Source: Fidelibacterota bacterium (GTDB taxonomy: Bacteria > Fidelibacterota > UBA8477 > JABMPR01). From it: a stretch of 56,364 nt of DNA. Positions 25,608 through 35,040 of this stretch are shown one piece after another (the first letter of the stretch is position 1; the number at the start of each line of letters is the position of its first letter). A program made the translations under genes and the position numbers. The stretch lies in NCBI GenBank assembly GCA_021736185.1, contig JAIPGJ010000005.1, positions 1-56,364 on the forward strand. The letters run 5' to 3'. The notes under the pieces were generated by a model. The model was not told the DNA's origin. It was given only the letters and a program-made list of their open reading frames with translations, and did no database searches.

Positions 25608-26174
25608 TTACGAATTTTTCTCTTTATAGGCAGGCACCGACTTGTAATCGTGGCCAATGATCATGGTGATATCAACAGAGAGACTGGCATCGGGATCCCG
25701 ACTGACATATTCGCGACTGATTCCCAATTCTTCAGCGAGTTTGAAAGCGGCGTCGATATTGTCTGTTCGAGCAATAATGAGGGTGTTGTCATAATGGAAA
25801 TGAGCAGCATTTTCAGTATTCAAAACATCAAAAGTTTTTTCATGAACAATATCTTTAAAAAGCGCTGCAACCCCACCTACACCGCAACCATTCAGGATTT
25901 CAACACTGACCTTGGTATATTTTTGTTTGGCAATCAGGGTCTCAGGAGTGGCTTCTTCAGGAATTTCAGCATAGTAACGCATTTCCTCAGCCACATTCCG
26001 ATTATTTGTGTGGCGATTCCAGAATGACCATATAAAGGTCAATACCAGCACAGAAAGGGCCAGCATGAGTACATTCACCAGCATATCTGCTGATTGGGCG
26101 GGTCGTTTTTTGCGATTTTTTTTGGCTGCTCGTCTGGACTGTTTGGAAGATTTGCTGTTAAGAACTTTTGCCAT
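25608..26174 (-). CDS. LytR C-terminal-domain membrane protein
   Basis: The protein has 188 residues. A very basic N-terminus (S-K-Q-S-R-R-A-A-K-K-N-R-K-K-R) precedes a single transmembrane helix (about 29-49). An extracytoplasmic LytR_C domain (about 85-180) has VSVEILNGCGVGGVA and D-I-T-M-I-I-G-H-D-Y. The catalytic LytR-CpsA-Psr domain is absent, so it is not itself a wall-polymer ligase. It overlaps no neighbour but starts six bases after the upstream gene ends. Confidence 0.82.
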   Translation of the reverse strand: MAKVLNSKSSKQSRRAAKKNRKKRPAQSADMLVNVLMLALSVLVLTFIWSFWNRHTNNRNVAEEMRYYAEIPEEATPETLIAKQKYTKVSVEILNGCGVGGVAALFKDIVHEKTFDVLNTENAAHFHYDNTLIIARTDNIDAAFKLAEELGISREYVSRDPDASLSVDITMIIGHDYKSVPAYKEKNS

Positions 26175-26180
26175 GAAAAA

Positions 26181-26684
26181 TTAGTATCCCAATCGTCTAT
26201 AAGGGTAAGGTGAGTAAAATTGATTATAAGTGGCTACAGGCAATCTGCTAAAGCCAATCTGGAATGACACATTCTCTTTGGGTTTATAGGTGATCTCACC
26301 ACTATAAAAAATGTTATCGGCATTAAAGCCATTAATAAATGAGTATTGCTCACTGGTAGGCGCAAAGCTTGAAAAAGGGGAGTGCATAAGTCCCACAGAT
26401 CCCTGAAAACTGACCTGAGGATTAATAGTATACTCAAAGCTGGTTTTAAGCAGACCCATCGCCACGGCGTCACCACCAAAGGAACTTACCTGCATGGAAT
26501 AGCTGTGCTGAAAATTGACTTTGGACAGGTCGATTCCGAAGAAGGTAGTGGCTCCTCCTGCCGATCGGGTATTGAGACCGGGTATATTGGGAACATCAGC
26601 TTTGTATTGAGCCTGGACCAATAGAGGCACCATCAAAAACATGATGATTATGGCGTGAATATATGGTCTTCTTTCAATGTTCAT
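26181..26684 (-). CDS. Secreted strand-rich protein, function unknown
   Basis: The protein has 167 residues. A signal peptide (hydrophobic IIIMFLMVPLLVQAQ) precedes a beta-rich mature region with alternating patterns such as K-T-S-F-E-Y-T-I-N-P-Q-V-S-F-Q-G-S-V-G-L, ending in a tyrosine-rich Y-S-P-Y-P-Y-R-R-L-G-Y. It looks like a small outer-membrane or periplasmic protein. It lies three bases after the GlmU-like gene and six before LytR_C, so it is co-transcribed with them. No family recognised. Confidence 0.6.
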   Translation of the reverse strand: MNIERRPYIHAIIIMFLMVPLLVQAQYKADVPNIPGLNTRSAGGATTFFGIDLSKVNFQHSYSMQVSSFGGDAVAMGLLKTSFEYTINPQVSFQGSVGLMHSPFSSFAPTSEQYSFINGFNADNIFYSGEITYKPKENVSFQIGFSRLPVATYNQFYSPYPYRRLGY

Positions 26685-26687
26685 GGG

Positions 26688-27446
26688 TCACTCCTGCGAG
26701 GCTAATATCTTCGCTTCCACTGTTAATAATTCATCTACAGTGTTGATACCCTGAATTTCAGAAAAAGTTTCGCAAATTTCAACCCCTACCTTTGCACCAG
26801 ATTTTTGAAGAAGAGGGAGCACATCTGGCAAATAATATTCGCCCTGAGCGTTGCTGTTACCCACTTTGTTCAGTTCAGCAAACAGTTTTTGGCTGTCAAA
26901 TACATAGATGCCTGAATTTATTTCTGCGATGCTAAGCTGCGCTTCAGTGGCATCCTTATGTTCCACCACCTGATCGAAGTCATCCTCAGCAGTTCGAATA
27001 ACTCTACCATATCCGGCAGGATTTTCAGCGATTGCAGTGAGAACGGTTGCTGCAAAATGACCGGCATGATGTTTTGCTAATAATGAACGGAGCGTACTTC
27101 CCTTGAGCAGGGGGACATCTCCCGATAAAACGATTACATCTCCCTCAAAATCCTTAAGGAGTTTGGCAGTTTGCAGAACGGCATGTGCCGTCCCCAGTTG
27201 TTTGAGTTGTTCAGCAAAAAGGACCGACTGGTTTTTTAAAGTTTCTCGTACCATTTCCTGCTGGTGTCCCACAATACAGATAATTTTTGTGGGTGATAGA
27301 CTCTTTGCCTGATCCACAACATATTGAATCAGTGGTTTACCTAAAACGGGATTACACACTTTGGGGATATCATCGCGTTTCATCCGGGTGCCTTTGCCCG
27401 CTGCCATGATAACGACTGCTAATTGTTGAGAAAGTTGTGTTTTCAT
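26688..27446 (-). CDS. GlmU-type UDP-GlcNAc uridylyltransferase, single domain
   Basis: The protein has 252 residues. The nucleotidyltransferase motif LAVVIMAAGKGTRMK and K-V-C-N-P-V-L-G-K-P-L match the uridylyltransferase half of GlmU, as do Q-L-G-T-A-H-A, V-L-S-G-D-V-P-L-L and A-G-Y-G-R-V. The left-handed beta-helix acetyltransferase domain is missing, roughly halving the usual length of about 450. It should make UDP-GlcNAc from GlcNAc-1-phosphate and UTP if another enzyme supplies the acetylated substrate. A related sugar-1-phosphate substrate cannot be excluded. Confidence 0.85.
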   Translation of the reverse strand: MKTQLSQQLAVVIMAAGKGTRMKRDDIPKVCNPVLGKPLIQYVVDQAKSLSPTKIICIVGHQQEMVRETLKNQSVLFAEQLKQLGTAHAVLQTAKLLKDFEGDVIVLSGDVPLLKGSTLRSLLAKHHAGHFAATVLTAIAENPAGYGRVIRTAEDDFDQVVEHKDATEAQLSIAEINSGIYVFDSQKLFAELNKVGNSNAQGEYYLPDVLPLLQKSGAKVGVEICETFSEIQGINTVDELLTVEAKILASQE

Positions 27447-27496
27447 TCTGGCTTCAATTTAAGCGTCTCATAGGCAAGTGGTAAGGATTTCAATCT

Positions 27497-28600
27497 TCAA
27501 ACTGATTTAATAATTCCACCGCCAACCACGGCATCACCGTGGAAGAACACAGCGGATTGTCCAGGTGTAATGGCATTCTCCGGTGCCTCAAAGACAACTT
27601 GTACTTCATCAGCAGACAAGCGTGAGATCATGGCAGGTTTTGCCTCGTGGTTATAGCGTATCTGGACATTGGCCTTTTGATCAAAAATATATTGTTCCGG
27701 GACCAGCCAATTACATGAATTTACGGTGAAGATACTTGCTTCAGCATCCGCCTTGCTCCCCACATGAATCGTGTTGCTTGCCACATCAATCTTGTTGATA
27801 AATATGCGTTCGCCTGTGGCCAGACCTAAACCTTTTCTTTGACCCACGGTATAATTGTAAATACCCTGGTGTTCACCCACTATTTTACCACTGGCATCGA
27901 CAAAATCACCTTTGGGAGCTGAAGCGATGACGTCTGGATATTGTTCTGACAGGAATCGGCGATAATCATTATCAGGGACAAAACAGATTTCCATGCTCTC
28001 CGGTGTATCGGCTGTGCGCATATCCGCTTTGGCAGCTTGTTCACGAACTTCGTGTTTGGAGAGATCACCCAGGGGAAACAAGGTCCGGTCAAGTTCCTCT
28101 GGGCGGATACCCCAGAGCACATATGATTGGTCTTTTGTTTGATCTTTACCTCTGCCTACCACCCATTTTCCTGAAGCCTCATGTTTTACTTTTCTGGCGT
28201 AATGACCGGTTGCCAGAAATTGAACGCCCAGGTCATCCAGTTTGTTTAAAAGGGCATGCCACTTGATTTCAGTATTGCAGATAATACAGGGATTGGGCGT
28301 TCTCCCGGCCTTGTATTCAGACACAAAATTCTGAATCACAATTTCCTTGAATTCAGCAGACATATCCAAGGTATAGTGGGGAATACCCAGGGCAGCGCAC
28401 TCTGCTTTCGCGTTATTGATATCATCCAGGGAACAGCAGTTGCTATCATGGGTCGGGCGTCCACCTGTATCAATGTAGCCCCACAGCTTCATGGTGACAC
28501 CCATGACATCATAACCCTGCTCAACCAGTAATCTGGCTGCCAGGGAACTGTCCACACCACCACTCATGGCGATGACGACCTTTTTATCTTTTGATTCCAT
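27497..28600 (-). CDS. mnmA: tRNA-specific 2-thiouridylase
   Basis: The protein has 367 residues from ATG 28600, four bases after the cysteine desulfurase stop. A longer open frame to 28786 overlaps that gene and has no homology. The PP-loop is VVIAMSGGVDSSLAA. Catalytic cysteine motifs are NPCIICNTEIKW and M-E-I-C-F-V. T-G-H-Y-A-R and V-G-Q-R-K-G-L-G are also present. It thiolates U34 of Lys, Glu and Gln tRNAs using sulfur from a cysteine desulfurase, here the neighbouring gene. Confidence 0.96.
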   Translation of the reverse strand: MESKDKKVVIAMSGGVDSSLAARLLVEQGYDVMGVTMKLWGYIDTGGRPTHDSNCCSLDDINNAKAECAALGIPHYTLDMSAEFKEIVIQNFVSEYKAGRTPNPCIICNTEIKWHALLNKLDDLGVQFLATGHYARKVKHEASGKWVVGRGKDQTKDQSYVLWGIRPEELDRTLFPLGDLSKHEVREQAAKADMRTADTPESMEICFVPDNDYRRFLSEQYPDVIASAPKGDFVDASGKIVGEHQGIYNYTVGQRKGLGLATGERIFINKIDVASNTIHVGSKADAEASIFTVNSCNWLVPEQYIFDQKANVQIRYNHEAKPAMISRLSADEVQVVFEAPENAITPGQSAVFFHGDAVVGGGIIKSV

Positions 28601-28604
28601 TAGT

Positions 28605-29753
28605 CTATTCTCTATATAGTGAATCGATGATCTGCCTGAGTCCCTTGCAGAAGTCATCGATTTCTTGTTCTGTTGTCTGTATCCCCAGTGAAATCCGCAG
28701 GCTCGCCTGGGCAAGTTTTTCATCAAAACCCAAAGCCGTAAGCACGTGGGATGGTGCCTGTGAACCTGAACTGCAGGCAGCTCCATTGGATACGGCGATA
28801 TTTTTCATGTCCAGTCTTATAAACAGGGCTTCACCGTCAATATTTTGAAACGAGCAGCTTAAGATATTGGGTGTATAGCGGCTACCGTTCCGGTTGATCT
28901 GGATGCGTGGAATTGTTTGGAGTTGATCCTGAAGGAGTGCATTGAGCTCGAGGTATTTCTGCTCGTTCAATTCGAGGTGATCTGCCTGGGTGCGGATAGC
29001 CGTTGACAGAGCGATTGCACCCACATGATTCTGTGTGCCTGGGCGAATGTTTTGTTCCTGACTGCCACCGAAAAACATCCGAGATATGGCATTTCCCTTC
29101 CTGAGGTAAAGGCAGCCTATACCTGCAGGAGCTCCCAGCTTATGACCTGAAAGGGCGATGGAATCTATGCACGAATCCTGTACCTGAATGGGTATATGAC
29201 CAAATGCCTGCACGGCATCACAGTGAAATCTAACCCCCCGATCTCGGGCAATTTGAGCAAGATCTTCCACGGGATGGACCAGTCCGGTTTCGTTGTTTAC
29301 CCACATGAAACTGGCCAGAATGGTATCATCAGTGATGCTGGCCCTGAATGCATCCTTGTCAATATCTCCATTCTCGTCGCATTCGAGATAGCTTACCTGA
29401 AACCCATTTTTTTCAAGAGATTTAAAGCTTTCCAGTACCGAAGGATGCTCGGTGGAGCAGGTAATGAGATGACGACCTTTTGCCTTAAGCGCTGCAGCAG
29501 CTCCCAGGATAGCAAGATTATTGGCTTCCGTTCCACCGGAGGTGAAAAGGATTTCGCCGGGTTTTGCTCCCAGCACCTGGGCAATGGATAAGCGGGCTTT
29601 GTCAAGACCGGCTGCTGCACGACGCCCCTCCTGATGTATGCTGGATGGATTTCCCATATCTGAATCAAGCCATTCTGAGATACAGCTTTTCACCTCTGGG
29701 AGCAGAGTGGTTCCCGAGGCGTGGTCAAGATATATGGTTTCACTTCTTCCCAT
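28605..29753 (-). CDS. Cysteine desulfurase (NifS/IscS-like)
   Basis: This PLP-dependent enzyme has 382 residues. It shows Y-L-D-H-A-S-G-T-T, TSGGTEANNLAI, the HCDAVQAFG segment, the PLP-lysine motif S-G-H-K-L-G-A-P-A-G and the active-site cysteine in G-A-A-C-S-S-G. It releases sulfur from cysteine. The immediate mnmA neighbour suggests it feeds tRNA 2-thiolation; supply to iron-sulfur assembly is also possible. It is the first gene of the minus-strand cluster. Confidence 0.94.
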   Translation of the reverse strand: MGRSETIYLDHASGTTLLPEVKSCISEWLDSDMGNPSSIHQEGRRAAAGLDKARLSIAQVLGAKPGEILFTSGGTEANNLAILGAAAALKAKGRHLITCSTEHPSVLESFKSLEKNGFQVSYLECDENGDIDKDAFRASITDDTILASFMWVNNETGLVHPVEDLAQIARDRGVRFHCDAVQAFGHIPIQVQDSCIDSIALSGHKLGAPAGIGCLYLRKGNAISRMFFGGSQEQNIRPGTQNHVGAIALSTAIRTQADHLELNEQKYLELNALLQDQLQTIPRIQINRNGSRYTPNILSCSFQNIDGEALFIRLDMKNIAVSNGAACSSGSQAPSHVLTALGFDEKLAQASLRISLGIQTTEQEIDDFCKGLRQIIDSLYRE

Positions 29754-29942
29754 CGTCTGAACATAGTTGAAAGGGGGGCTTGAGGGAATAAAGAATGAAT
29801 AGCTTGGTATAGATGGGAAAATTCATATATAGAGAAGCATTTATTGAGTATTGAGATTCATCGATTTTTGGGTGAAGAATTTTAGAGCCCAAGTTTTCCT
29901 GCTTCTATAAACATTAATCCCGCTTAATTTCGAGGCACCGAT

Positions 29943-31316
29943 ATGAAAGATCTACACCTCCATATTGACACTGTAAGACGGCTCCTGCGGCGCCATGCCA
30001 AGAGTAACCTCGAGAACATGTTGGCCAAAATGCACGCAGCTGAGTTGGCTCTGATTTTTCGCCATCTTACGCCGGAGGAACGCAGTGAAGCTTTTCTCAC
30101 CATCGCAGATGTAGACCACGCAGCAGCTGTGATGTCCGAGATGGATGAGCACCTCATCGAAGAACTGGTTACCGAACTTCCCATCAAAAAGATCATGCTT
30201 CTCATGAAGGCCATGTCACCTGATGATGAAGCCGATATCCTGCAGCTGTTACCTGATGAATTAAGAGAAGACATTCTGAATCGCTTAAAATCCAGTGAGT
30301 CTGAAGAGATGGAATCGCTCATGGCGTATCCGGAGAATTCGGCTGGTGGATTGATGATTCCCGATGTTTTTGCCCTCCATGAAGATATTACTGTTGAAGA
30401 GGCCATCGCCTCCATACAGAATCAAGACGAGCAGGAAATGGTTTTCTACCTGTATGTCGTTGATGATCGTCAACACTTGGTCGGGGTCATATCCTTGCGT
30501 GACTTGATCACTTCGAAACCGAAGAAAAAACTGAACGAGATGATGATCACCCGGGTCCATTCTGTGAACCCGATGACAGATCAGGAGGAAGTGGCCCAAA
30601 TCGTCTCCCGCTACAATATCCTGGCTGTTCCGGTTGTGGATGAATCCAATATACTTATGGGTATTATCACGGTAGATGATGTCATTGATGTGATTCGTGA
30701 AGAAGCCACTGAAGATTTTCTCCAGATGGCTGGTGCGGGTCGTGATCGCGACATCCTCATGAAAAGTGCCTTTTCCAATGCCAAAACACGTGTTCCCTGG
30801 CTTTTCGCCAGTTGGATTGGTGGTATGCTGGTCGCCAGCATTATTACCACTTATGAGGAAACTCTGGGACAAGTGCTTGCTCTCATGGCCTTTCTTCCCA
30901 TTATTATCGGTATGGCGGGAAATGTCGGTACTCAGACTGCCACTATTATCGTCCGGGGAATTGCCACAGGTAGAGTTTCCACAACCAATGCTGTTGGGCT
31001 GGTGGTAAAAGAATTAAAGGTTGGTTTTCTCCTCGGCGGCCTTTACGGTGTTTTATTAGGTTTCGCTGGTTATTTACTCGGTCTAGCTGGGTATATGGAT
31101 ATTGGCATGATGTCATCGGTAGAATTGGGAGTCACTGTTGGAACTGCCATCGTTTTAGCCATGGCTACTGCGGCATTTGTGGGCTCCCTGGTACCCGTGC
31201 TCCTTCATCGCATGAATCTGGATCCAGCAGTTGCGACGGGTCCTTTTGTTACAACCAGTGTTGACATCCTGGGCGTCGTTGTCTACTTCCTTGTCGCTGG
31301 ATTTTTTATCTTCTAA
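29943..31316 (+). CDS. mgtE: Magnesium transporter MgtE
   Basis: The protein has 457 residues. The MgtE_N helical domain (about 20-125) contains H-L-T-P-E-E-R and L-P-D-E-L-R-E-D-I. Two CBS domains follow (about 135-250), with D-D-R-Q-H-L-V-G-V-I-S-L-R-D-L and V-V-D-E-S-N-I-L-M-G-I-I-T-V-D-D-V. Five membrane helices (about 278-457) include PIIIGMAGNVGTQTATIIVRG, the family pore signature. It imports magnesium, gated by cytosolic Mg2+ on the N and CBS domains. No M-box-like leader was recognised in the 189 bp upstream. Confidence 0.96.
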   Translation: MKDLHLHIDTVRRLLRRHAKSNLENMLAKMHAAELALIFRHLTPEERSEAFLTIADVDHAAAVMSEMDEHLIEELVTELPIKKIMLLMKAMSPDDEADILQLLPDELREDILNRLKSSESEEMESLMAYPENSAGGLMIPDVFALHEDITVEEAIASIQNQDEQEMVFYLYVVDDRQHLVGVISLRDLITSKPKKKLNEMMITRVHSVNPMTDQEEVAQIVSRYNILAVPVVDESNILMGIITVDDVIDVIREEATEDFLQMAGAGRDRDILMKSAFSNAKTRVPWLFASWIGGMLVASIITTYEETLGQVLALMAFLPIIIGMAGNVGTQTATIIVRGIATGRVSTTNAVGLVVKELKVGFLLGGLYGVLLGFAGYLLGLAGYMDIGMMSSVELGVTVGTAIVLAMATAAFVGSLVPVLLHRMNLDPAVATGPFVTTSVDILGVVVYFLVAGFFIF

Positions 31317-31330
31317 TAAAGAGGGTCCTC

Positions 31331-32422
31331 TTGATAGGTTTTCTGCTGATTCTGGGGGCCATTCCCTATTTAACTTTTGTAATCTTGATGATCATGGGAC
31401 TGCGTAGGGCGAAGCCTGCCAAATCCGCTAGTCATTTTCCTCCCGTATCCGTTATTGTGGCTGCCCGCAACGAAGCTCACAATCTTCCCCAACTACTTGA
31501 TGATCTGCTTGCCCAGAAATATGCTGGAGAATATACCTGCATCATCGCCGACGATCGCTCCACAGACGATACTTGGAGCATTATTCACAAATTCAGCAAA
31601 GCACATCCCCAATTTATAGCCGTTCGCATACTCGAAGAGTCAACAGAAATGACTGGCAAAAAAAATGCACTTACCCAGTGTATTAAGAATACAACAGCCT
31701 CCATCCTCATGGAGACCGATGCGGACTGTCGCATGGGTCCAGACTGGGTGAGTACCCTGGCTTCTGAGTTTGATGAAGATACTGGCATTGTGGTTGGTTT
31801 TTCCAGCGTAAGAGAGAGAACCGTTTTTGCCATATATCAAGCCCTGGACTTTCTGGGAATCATGATGACCAACGCCGGAATGATGCAGCATGGGAAAGCT
31901 TGGAGTGGATCAGGACAAAACCTGGCTTTCAGAAGAAGTCATTTCACAGCCATTGGTGGATTTACTGGAGACCGGGATCAGAGTATTGGTGATGATTTTT
32001 TTCTGGTGCAAAAAATTGCCAGACTCCCTGGGGTTGGGGCCAAGTTTTCATGGAATCCCCAAAGCTTTGTGTCCACCGCTCCGGCAGAGTCTATGATTGA
32101 TTTCTACAGACAGAGAAAGCGCTGGGCCTCCGACTCCCGGGGACTGCATCGGAAGGATCCCCTGTTTTTTTTATTTCTGGCGTCTGCGTTCACTTTAAAC
32201 ACCGCCATTTTGCTTCAGCTGTTTAGTCTCGTGATAACCCCTCTATTCCTATGGGTGCTGGTGATGAAATTCTGCCTTGAGCTTGGCATTTTATTGATGG
32301 GTCTGCAAAAAATGAATCGACTGGCTGATGTCTGGGTGTTTCCCCTTTGGTTTTTAGCACAACCCGTTTACATCCCCATCATGGGTATCTCTGGATTATT
32401 CGGCAAAGTGACCTGGAAATGA
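31331..32422 (+). CDS. Membrane glycosyltransferase family 2
   Basis: The protein has 363 residues with a TTG start preceded by AGAGGG. A transmembrane helix lies at the N-terminus (about 1-20). The GT2 domain has V-S-V-I-V-A-A-R-N-E-A, I-I-A-D-D-R-S-T-D-D-T, the DxD in M-E-T-D-A-D-C and the processive-type motif R-Q-R-K-R-W. C-terminal helices lie at about 275-320 and 335-355. It likely transfers sugars to a membrane acceptor on the cytoplasmic face. Its stop overlaps the next gene as ATGA. Confidence 0.88.
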   Translation: MIGFLLILGAIPYLTFVILMIMGLRRAKPAKSASHFPPVSVIVAARNEAHNLPQLLDDLLAQKYAGEYTCIIADDRSTDDTWSIIHKFSKAHPQFIAVRILEESTEMTGKKNALTQCIKNTTASILMETDADCRMGPDWVSTLASEFDEDTGIVVGFSSVRERTVFAIYQALDFLGIMMTNAGMMQHGKAWSGSGQNLAFRRSHFTAIGGFTGDRDQSIGDDFFLVQKIARLPGVGAKFSWNPQSFVSTAPAESMIDFYRQRKRWASDSRGLHRKDPLFFLFLASAFTLNTAILLQLFSLVITPLFLWVLVMKFCLELGILLMGLQKMNRLADVWVFPLWFLAQPVYIPIMGISGLFGKVTWK

Positions 32423-33174
32423 TCAGAAGGAAACTATTCCAGGATAGCAAGCTTTGCTGGATGGTGCTCTTGATAGCGCTTGGCATAGGCGACATGGCGT
32501 TGGCAGGCGATAAAACGGTCATTGAGTACGAGGCTTCTTATGTGGGTATTCCTCTGTTGAACATGACCTTAACCTGGGAAGCTTTGGATAGCATGGTTCA
32601 GATCACTTATGACAATCAACTCAAGCCATTTATTGCGTTTTTTCACCCCATTCATAACATCTATCGTGTTCGCTTTAATCAACAGAGCTATGAACCGCTT
32701 GTCTGGTCAAAACGGGTCTCCGAAGGTTCCATGGATTTTTTTCTTGAAGCCACGCGTTCCGCCAATGAGCGACAGGTAACCTATTCAAATGGAGCAGTCA
32801 GGACCTTTCCCGAAGATGCTCTCACTGTGTTTTCTGCTACTCATTTTCTGGCATCCAAAGCCAGCGACCCTGATTTTTTCCCGGTGAATCTCAAAGTATT
32901 CATTGATGGTGAAATATGGAATGCCAGGGCTACACGTTATACTGCAGCCCATCCGCACCCAGAAATTGAACTGTCTGACTCCCAGGTTCTGATCCAGACG
33001 GATCTCCATTATTTGGATGGTGCCAGGGTGATGGAACAAAATGATATCCTCATGGCCGTGATTGCCAGTGAGGGAACGCGTTTTATGCTCTGGGTGGACC
33101 CAGATGGCAGTTACAGCAAAGCCCAGTTTGGTAAATTTCCAAAAGCGGTCGTGCTGGATCGAATAAAAAACTAG
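32419..33174 (+). CDS. DUF3108-like secreted protein
   Basis: The protein has 251 residues from ATG 32419, which overlaps the glycosyltransferase TGA. An in-frame ATG at 32347 lies inside that gene and is not favoured. A hydrophobic signal (MVLLIALGIGDMALA) precedes a beta-rich domain with Y-E-A-S-Y-V-G-I-P-L-L-N-M-T and a F-K-V-F-I-D-G-E-type segment resembling DUF3108. The role is unknown; the overlap suggests it works with the glycosyltransferase in envelope glycan building. Confidence 0.65.
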   Translation: MIRRKLFQDSKLCWMVLLIALGIGDMALAGDKTVIEYEASYVGIPLLNMTLTWEALDSMVQITYDNQLKPFIAFFHPIHNIYRVRFNQQSYEPLVWSKRVSEGSMDFFLEATRSANERQVTYSNGAVRTFPEDALTVFSATHFLASKASDPDFFPVNLKVFIDGEIWNARATRYTAAHPHPEIELSDSQVLIQTDLHYLDGARVMEQNDILMAVIASEGTRFMLWVDPDGSYSKAQFGKFPKAVVLDRIKN

Positions 33175-33337
33175 ATTCATTTGCGTCCGTGAGAAGAGCT
33201 TGGCATTTCAATTTGCGGAATAATCTTCTACCTTTAAGCTGAAGAGATGTTATTCTTTCGCAATCTCAAATATTTTGACATCACAGAAGGCCAGGTTATC
33301 TTGCACTTCTAATTTGAACATTACTTAGGAGCTATGA

Positions 33338-35011
33338 ATGTTAAATAGATTGTTGCTGACTCTCTTCTTACTCGCTACAGGAAATCTGCTAGCCTCCACA
33401 ACTCTGATTGCCATAGATGAGGCATACCAGCGCGGTGAGATAAGCCAGGATGAGAGAATACTAAATAAGGTTTATTCATTTCTGCGGCCAGAGCTTCTCG
33501 ACGCGCGCTTCCGGCTAGATCAACCCCAGCTAATCAAATGCGCAACCCCCATTTTAATTGAGTATGAAGCCCTGCAGTCAGAGCTTGCCCAGTCCACGAT
33601 CAATACCATCGAAAATTTGCTTGTACCCAGCGTGGGTGGGTTGCGGGAACTCTTCTTTAGCCCTGGTGGCCACTTTTCTTTTAGCTATTCAACGATTGGA
33701 ACCAACGCGGTTCCAGCAGCAGACAATGATGCCAGTGGGATTCCAGATTACGTAGAATGGGCAGCAACCTATCTTGATTACACCTGGGCTCAGGAAATAG
33801 ATAGTGCTGGATTTGCCGGGCCAAACCATGTAGGCGGTGATGGATATTATAATGTTTCCTTTGAGTCAATGGGTTCTTATGGATATACCACAACCAGTGG
33901 GGTAGATGGCTCTGAGCTTACCCGGTTGGTGCTCCATAATAATTTTAGCGGTTTTCCGTCAAATCAGGATCCCGCGGGTAATGTGAAGGGAGCGATGAAA
34001 GTCACCAGTGCTCATGAATTTAAGCATGCCAGTCAACGTTCTCACTCCAATTGGTCAGAGGGCGGTTGGGTGGAATTGGATGCGACCTGGGCCGAAGAAT
34101 TTGTTTACGATTATGTCAATGATTCCATGTTGAATTTTATGGGGAATGAAGATCCCTATTCACATCCTCATTATGGTCTGGATCATGGTGGTTCCGGTTC
34201 GTATGAAGATTATGCCTGGGAAGATTTTATGCATCAGAGATTTGATGCTAATTCATATTCAGCTGCTCCTGTCATCCAGTATTTCTGGACCTGGCGCGAG
34301 ACCCATACCACCCAGGATGTGATGAGTAGCTACTCCCAGGCTCTTGCCAATGCAGGCAGTTCTTTTGCTGAGGCTTTTGGGGAGTATGTCGTGTGGAATT
34401 TTTTCACCGGCTCCCGAGCTGTTGTTACGGGTGGCGTGAGCCAATTTGGCTACGATGATGCAGGAATTAATGGTTATCCAACTGCAACCCTGGCAGCAAC
34501 TCATAACAGCTATCCTGTATCAAACAGTGTCACGGGGATTGAGAATCTGGGATCAAAAATGATCCGTCTGAACACCCTAAACCAGATGGGACTGGAGATA
34601 ACTTTTGATGGGCAGGATGGCGTACAGATGTCTGCTATGTGGGCCATTCGACAGGATAATAATACTGTTGATTGGGGCTCCATCGATCTGGATGCAAATA
34701 ATAATGGTTCGGTCATTCTGGATGTCAGAGATGCGTCCATGGCAGCCTTGATTCCTGTTATCACCCAGCTGACGGGTAGTTCCTATGGAGCCAGCTACAC
34801 CATTGAAGAAAATTCTCTGGCTGAATGTGAGCCTGGCGATATCAATGATGATGGTGACCTGGATGTTTCCGATCTGGTTCGTCTTGTGGCCATCATTCTG
34901 GGGAACGGAGAAGTTGCCAGTGATGTTGAGTTGTGTGCAGCAGATGTAAATGAAGATGGCCAATCAACAGTCCAGGATGTTGTTTTCCTCGTAGATATCA
35001 TCTTGCAATAG
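33338..35011 (+). CDS. Secreted zinc metalloprotease-like protein with C-terminal dockerin
   Basis: The protein has 557 residues. The start ATG 33338 has an AGGAG site, although a dead-end ATG four bases earlier opens a five-codon frame. A signal peptide ends near L-L-A-S. The zinc motif H-E-F-K-H (about residue 226) is followed by E-G-G-W-V-E-L-D-A-T-W-A-E-E-F, as in MXAN_6640-type putative metalloproteases. The C-terminal 60 residues form a type I dockerin: D-I-N-D-D-G-D-L-D-V-S-D-L and D-V-N-E-D-G-Q-S-T-V-Q-D-V with calcium-ligand spacing. It is exported; the dockerin partner is unknown. Confidence 0.8.
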   Translation: MLNRLLLTLFLLATGNLLASTTLIAIDEAYQRGEISQDERILNKVYSFLRPELLDARFRLDQPQLIKCATPILIEYEALQSELAQSTINTIENLLVPSVGGLRELFFSPGGHFSFSYSTIGTNAVPAADNDASGIPDYVEWAATYLDYTWAQEIDSAGFAGPNHVGGDGYYNVSFESMGSYGYTTTSGVDGSELTRLVLHNNFSGFPSNQDPAGNVKGAMKVTSAHEFKHASQRSHSNWSEGGWVELDATWAEEFVYDYVNDSMLNFMGNEDPYSHPHYGLDHGGSGSYEDYAWEDFMHQRFDANSYSAAPVIQYFWTWRETHTTQDVMSSYSQALANAGSSFAEAFGEYVVWNFFTGSRAVVTGGVSQFGYDDAGINGYPTATLAATHNSYPVSNSVTGIENLGSKMIRLNTLNQMGLEITFDGQDGVQMSAMWAIRQDNNTVDWGSIDLDANNNGSVILDVRDASMAALIPVITQLTGSSYGASYTIEENSLAECEPGDINDDGDLDVSDLVRLVAIILGNGEVASDVELCAADVNEDGQSTVQDVVFLVDIILQ

Positions 35012-35040
35012 AATGCTTGAGTAAAGGTCGGAAGGCGCTT

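Noticed and set aside
28601-28786. N-terminal extension of mnmA
   Set aside because: It overlaps the cysteine desulfurase gene in another frame, and MnmA homology starts at 28600.
29754-29942. M-box magnesium riboswitch before mgtE
   Set aside because: No recognisable M-box core motifs and the space is short.
33199-33217. Sigma-54-like TTGGCAT...TTTGC before the dockerin protease
   Set aside because: GG and GC are separated by 11 bases instead of the required 10.
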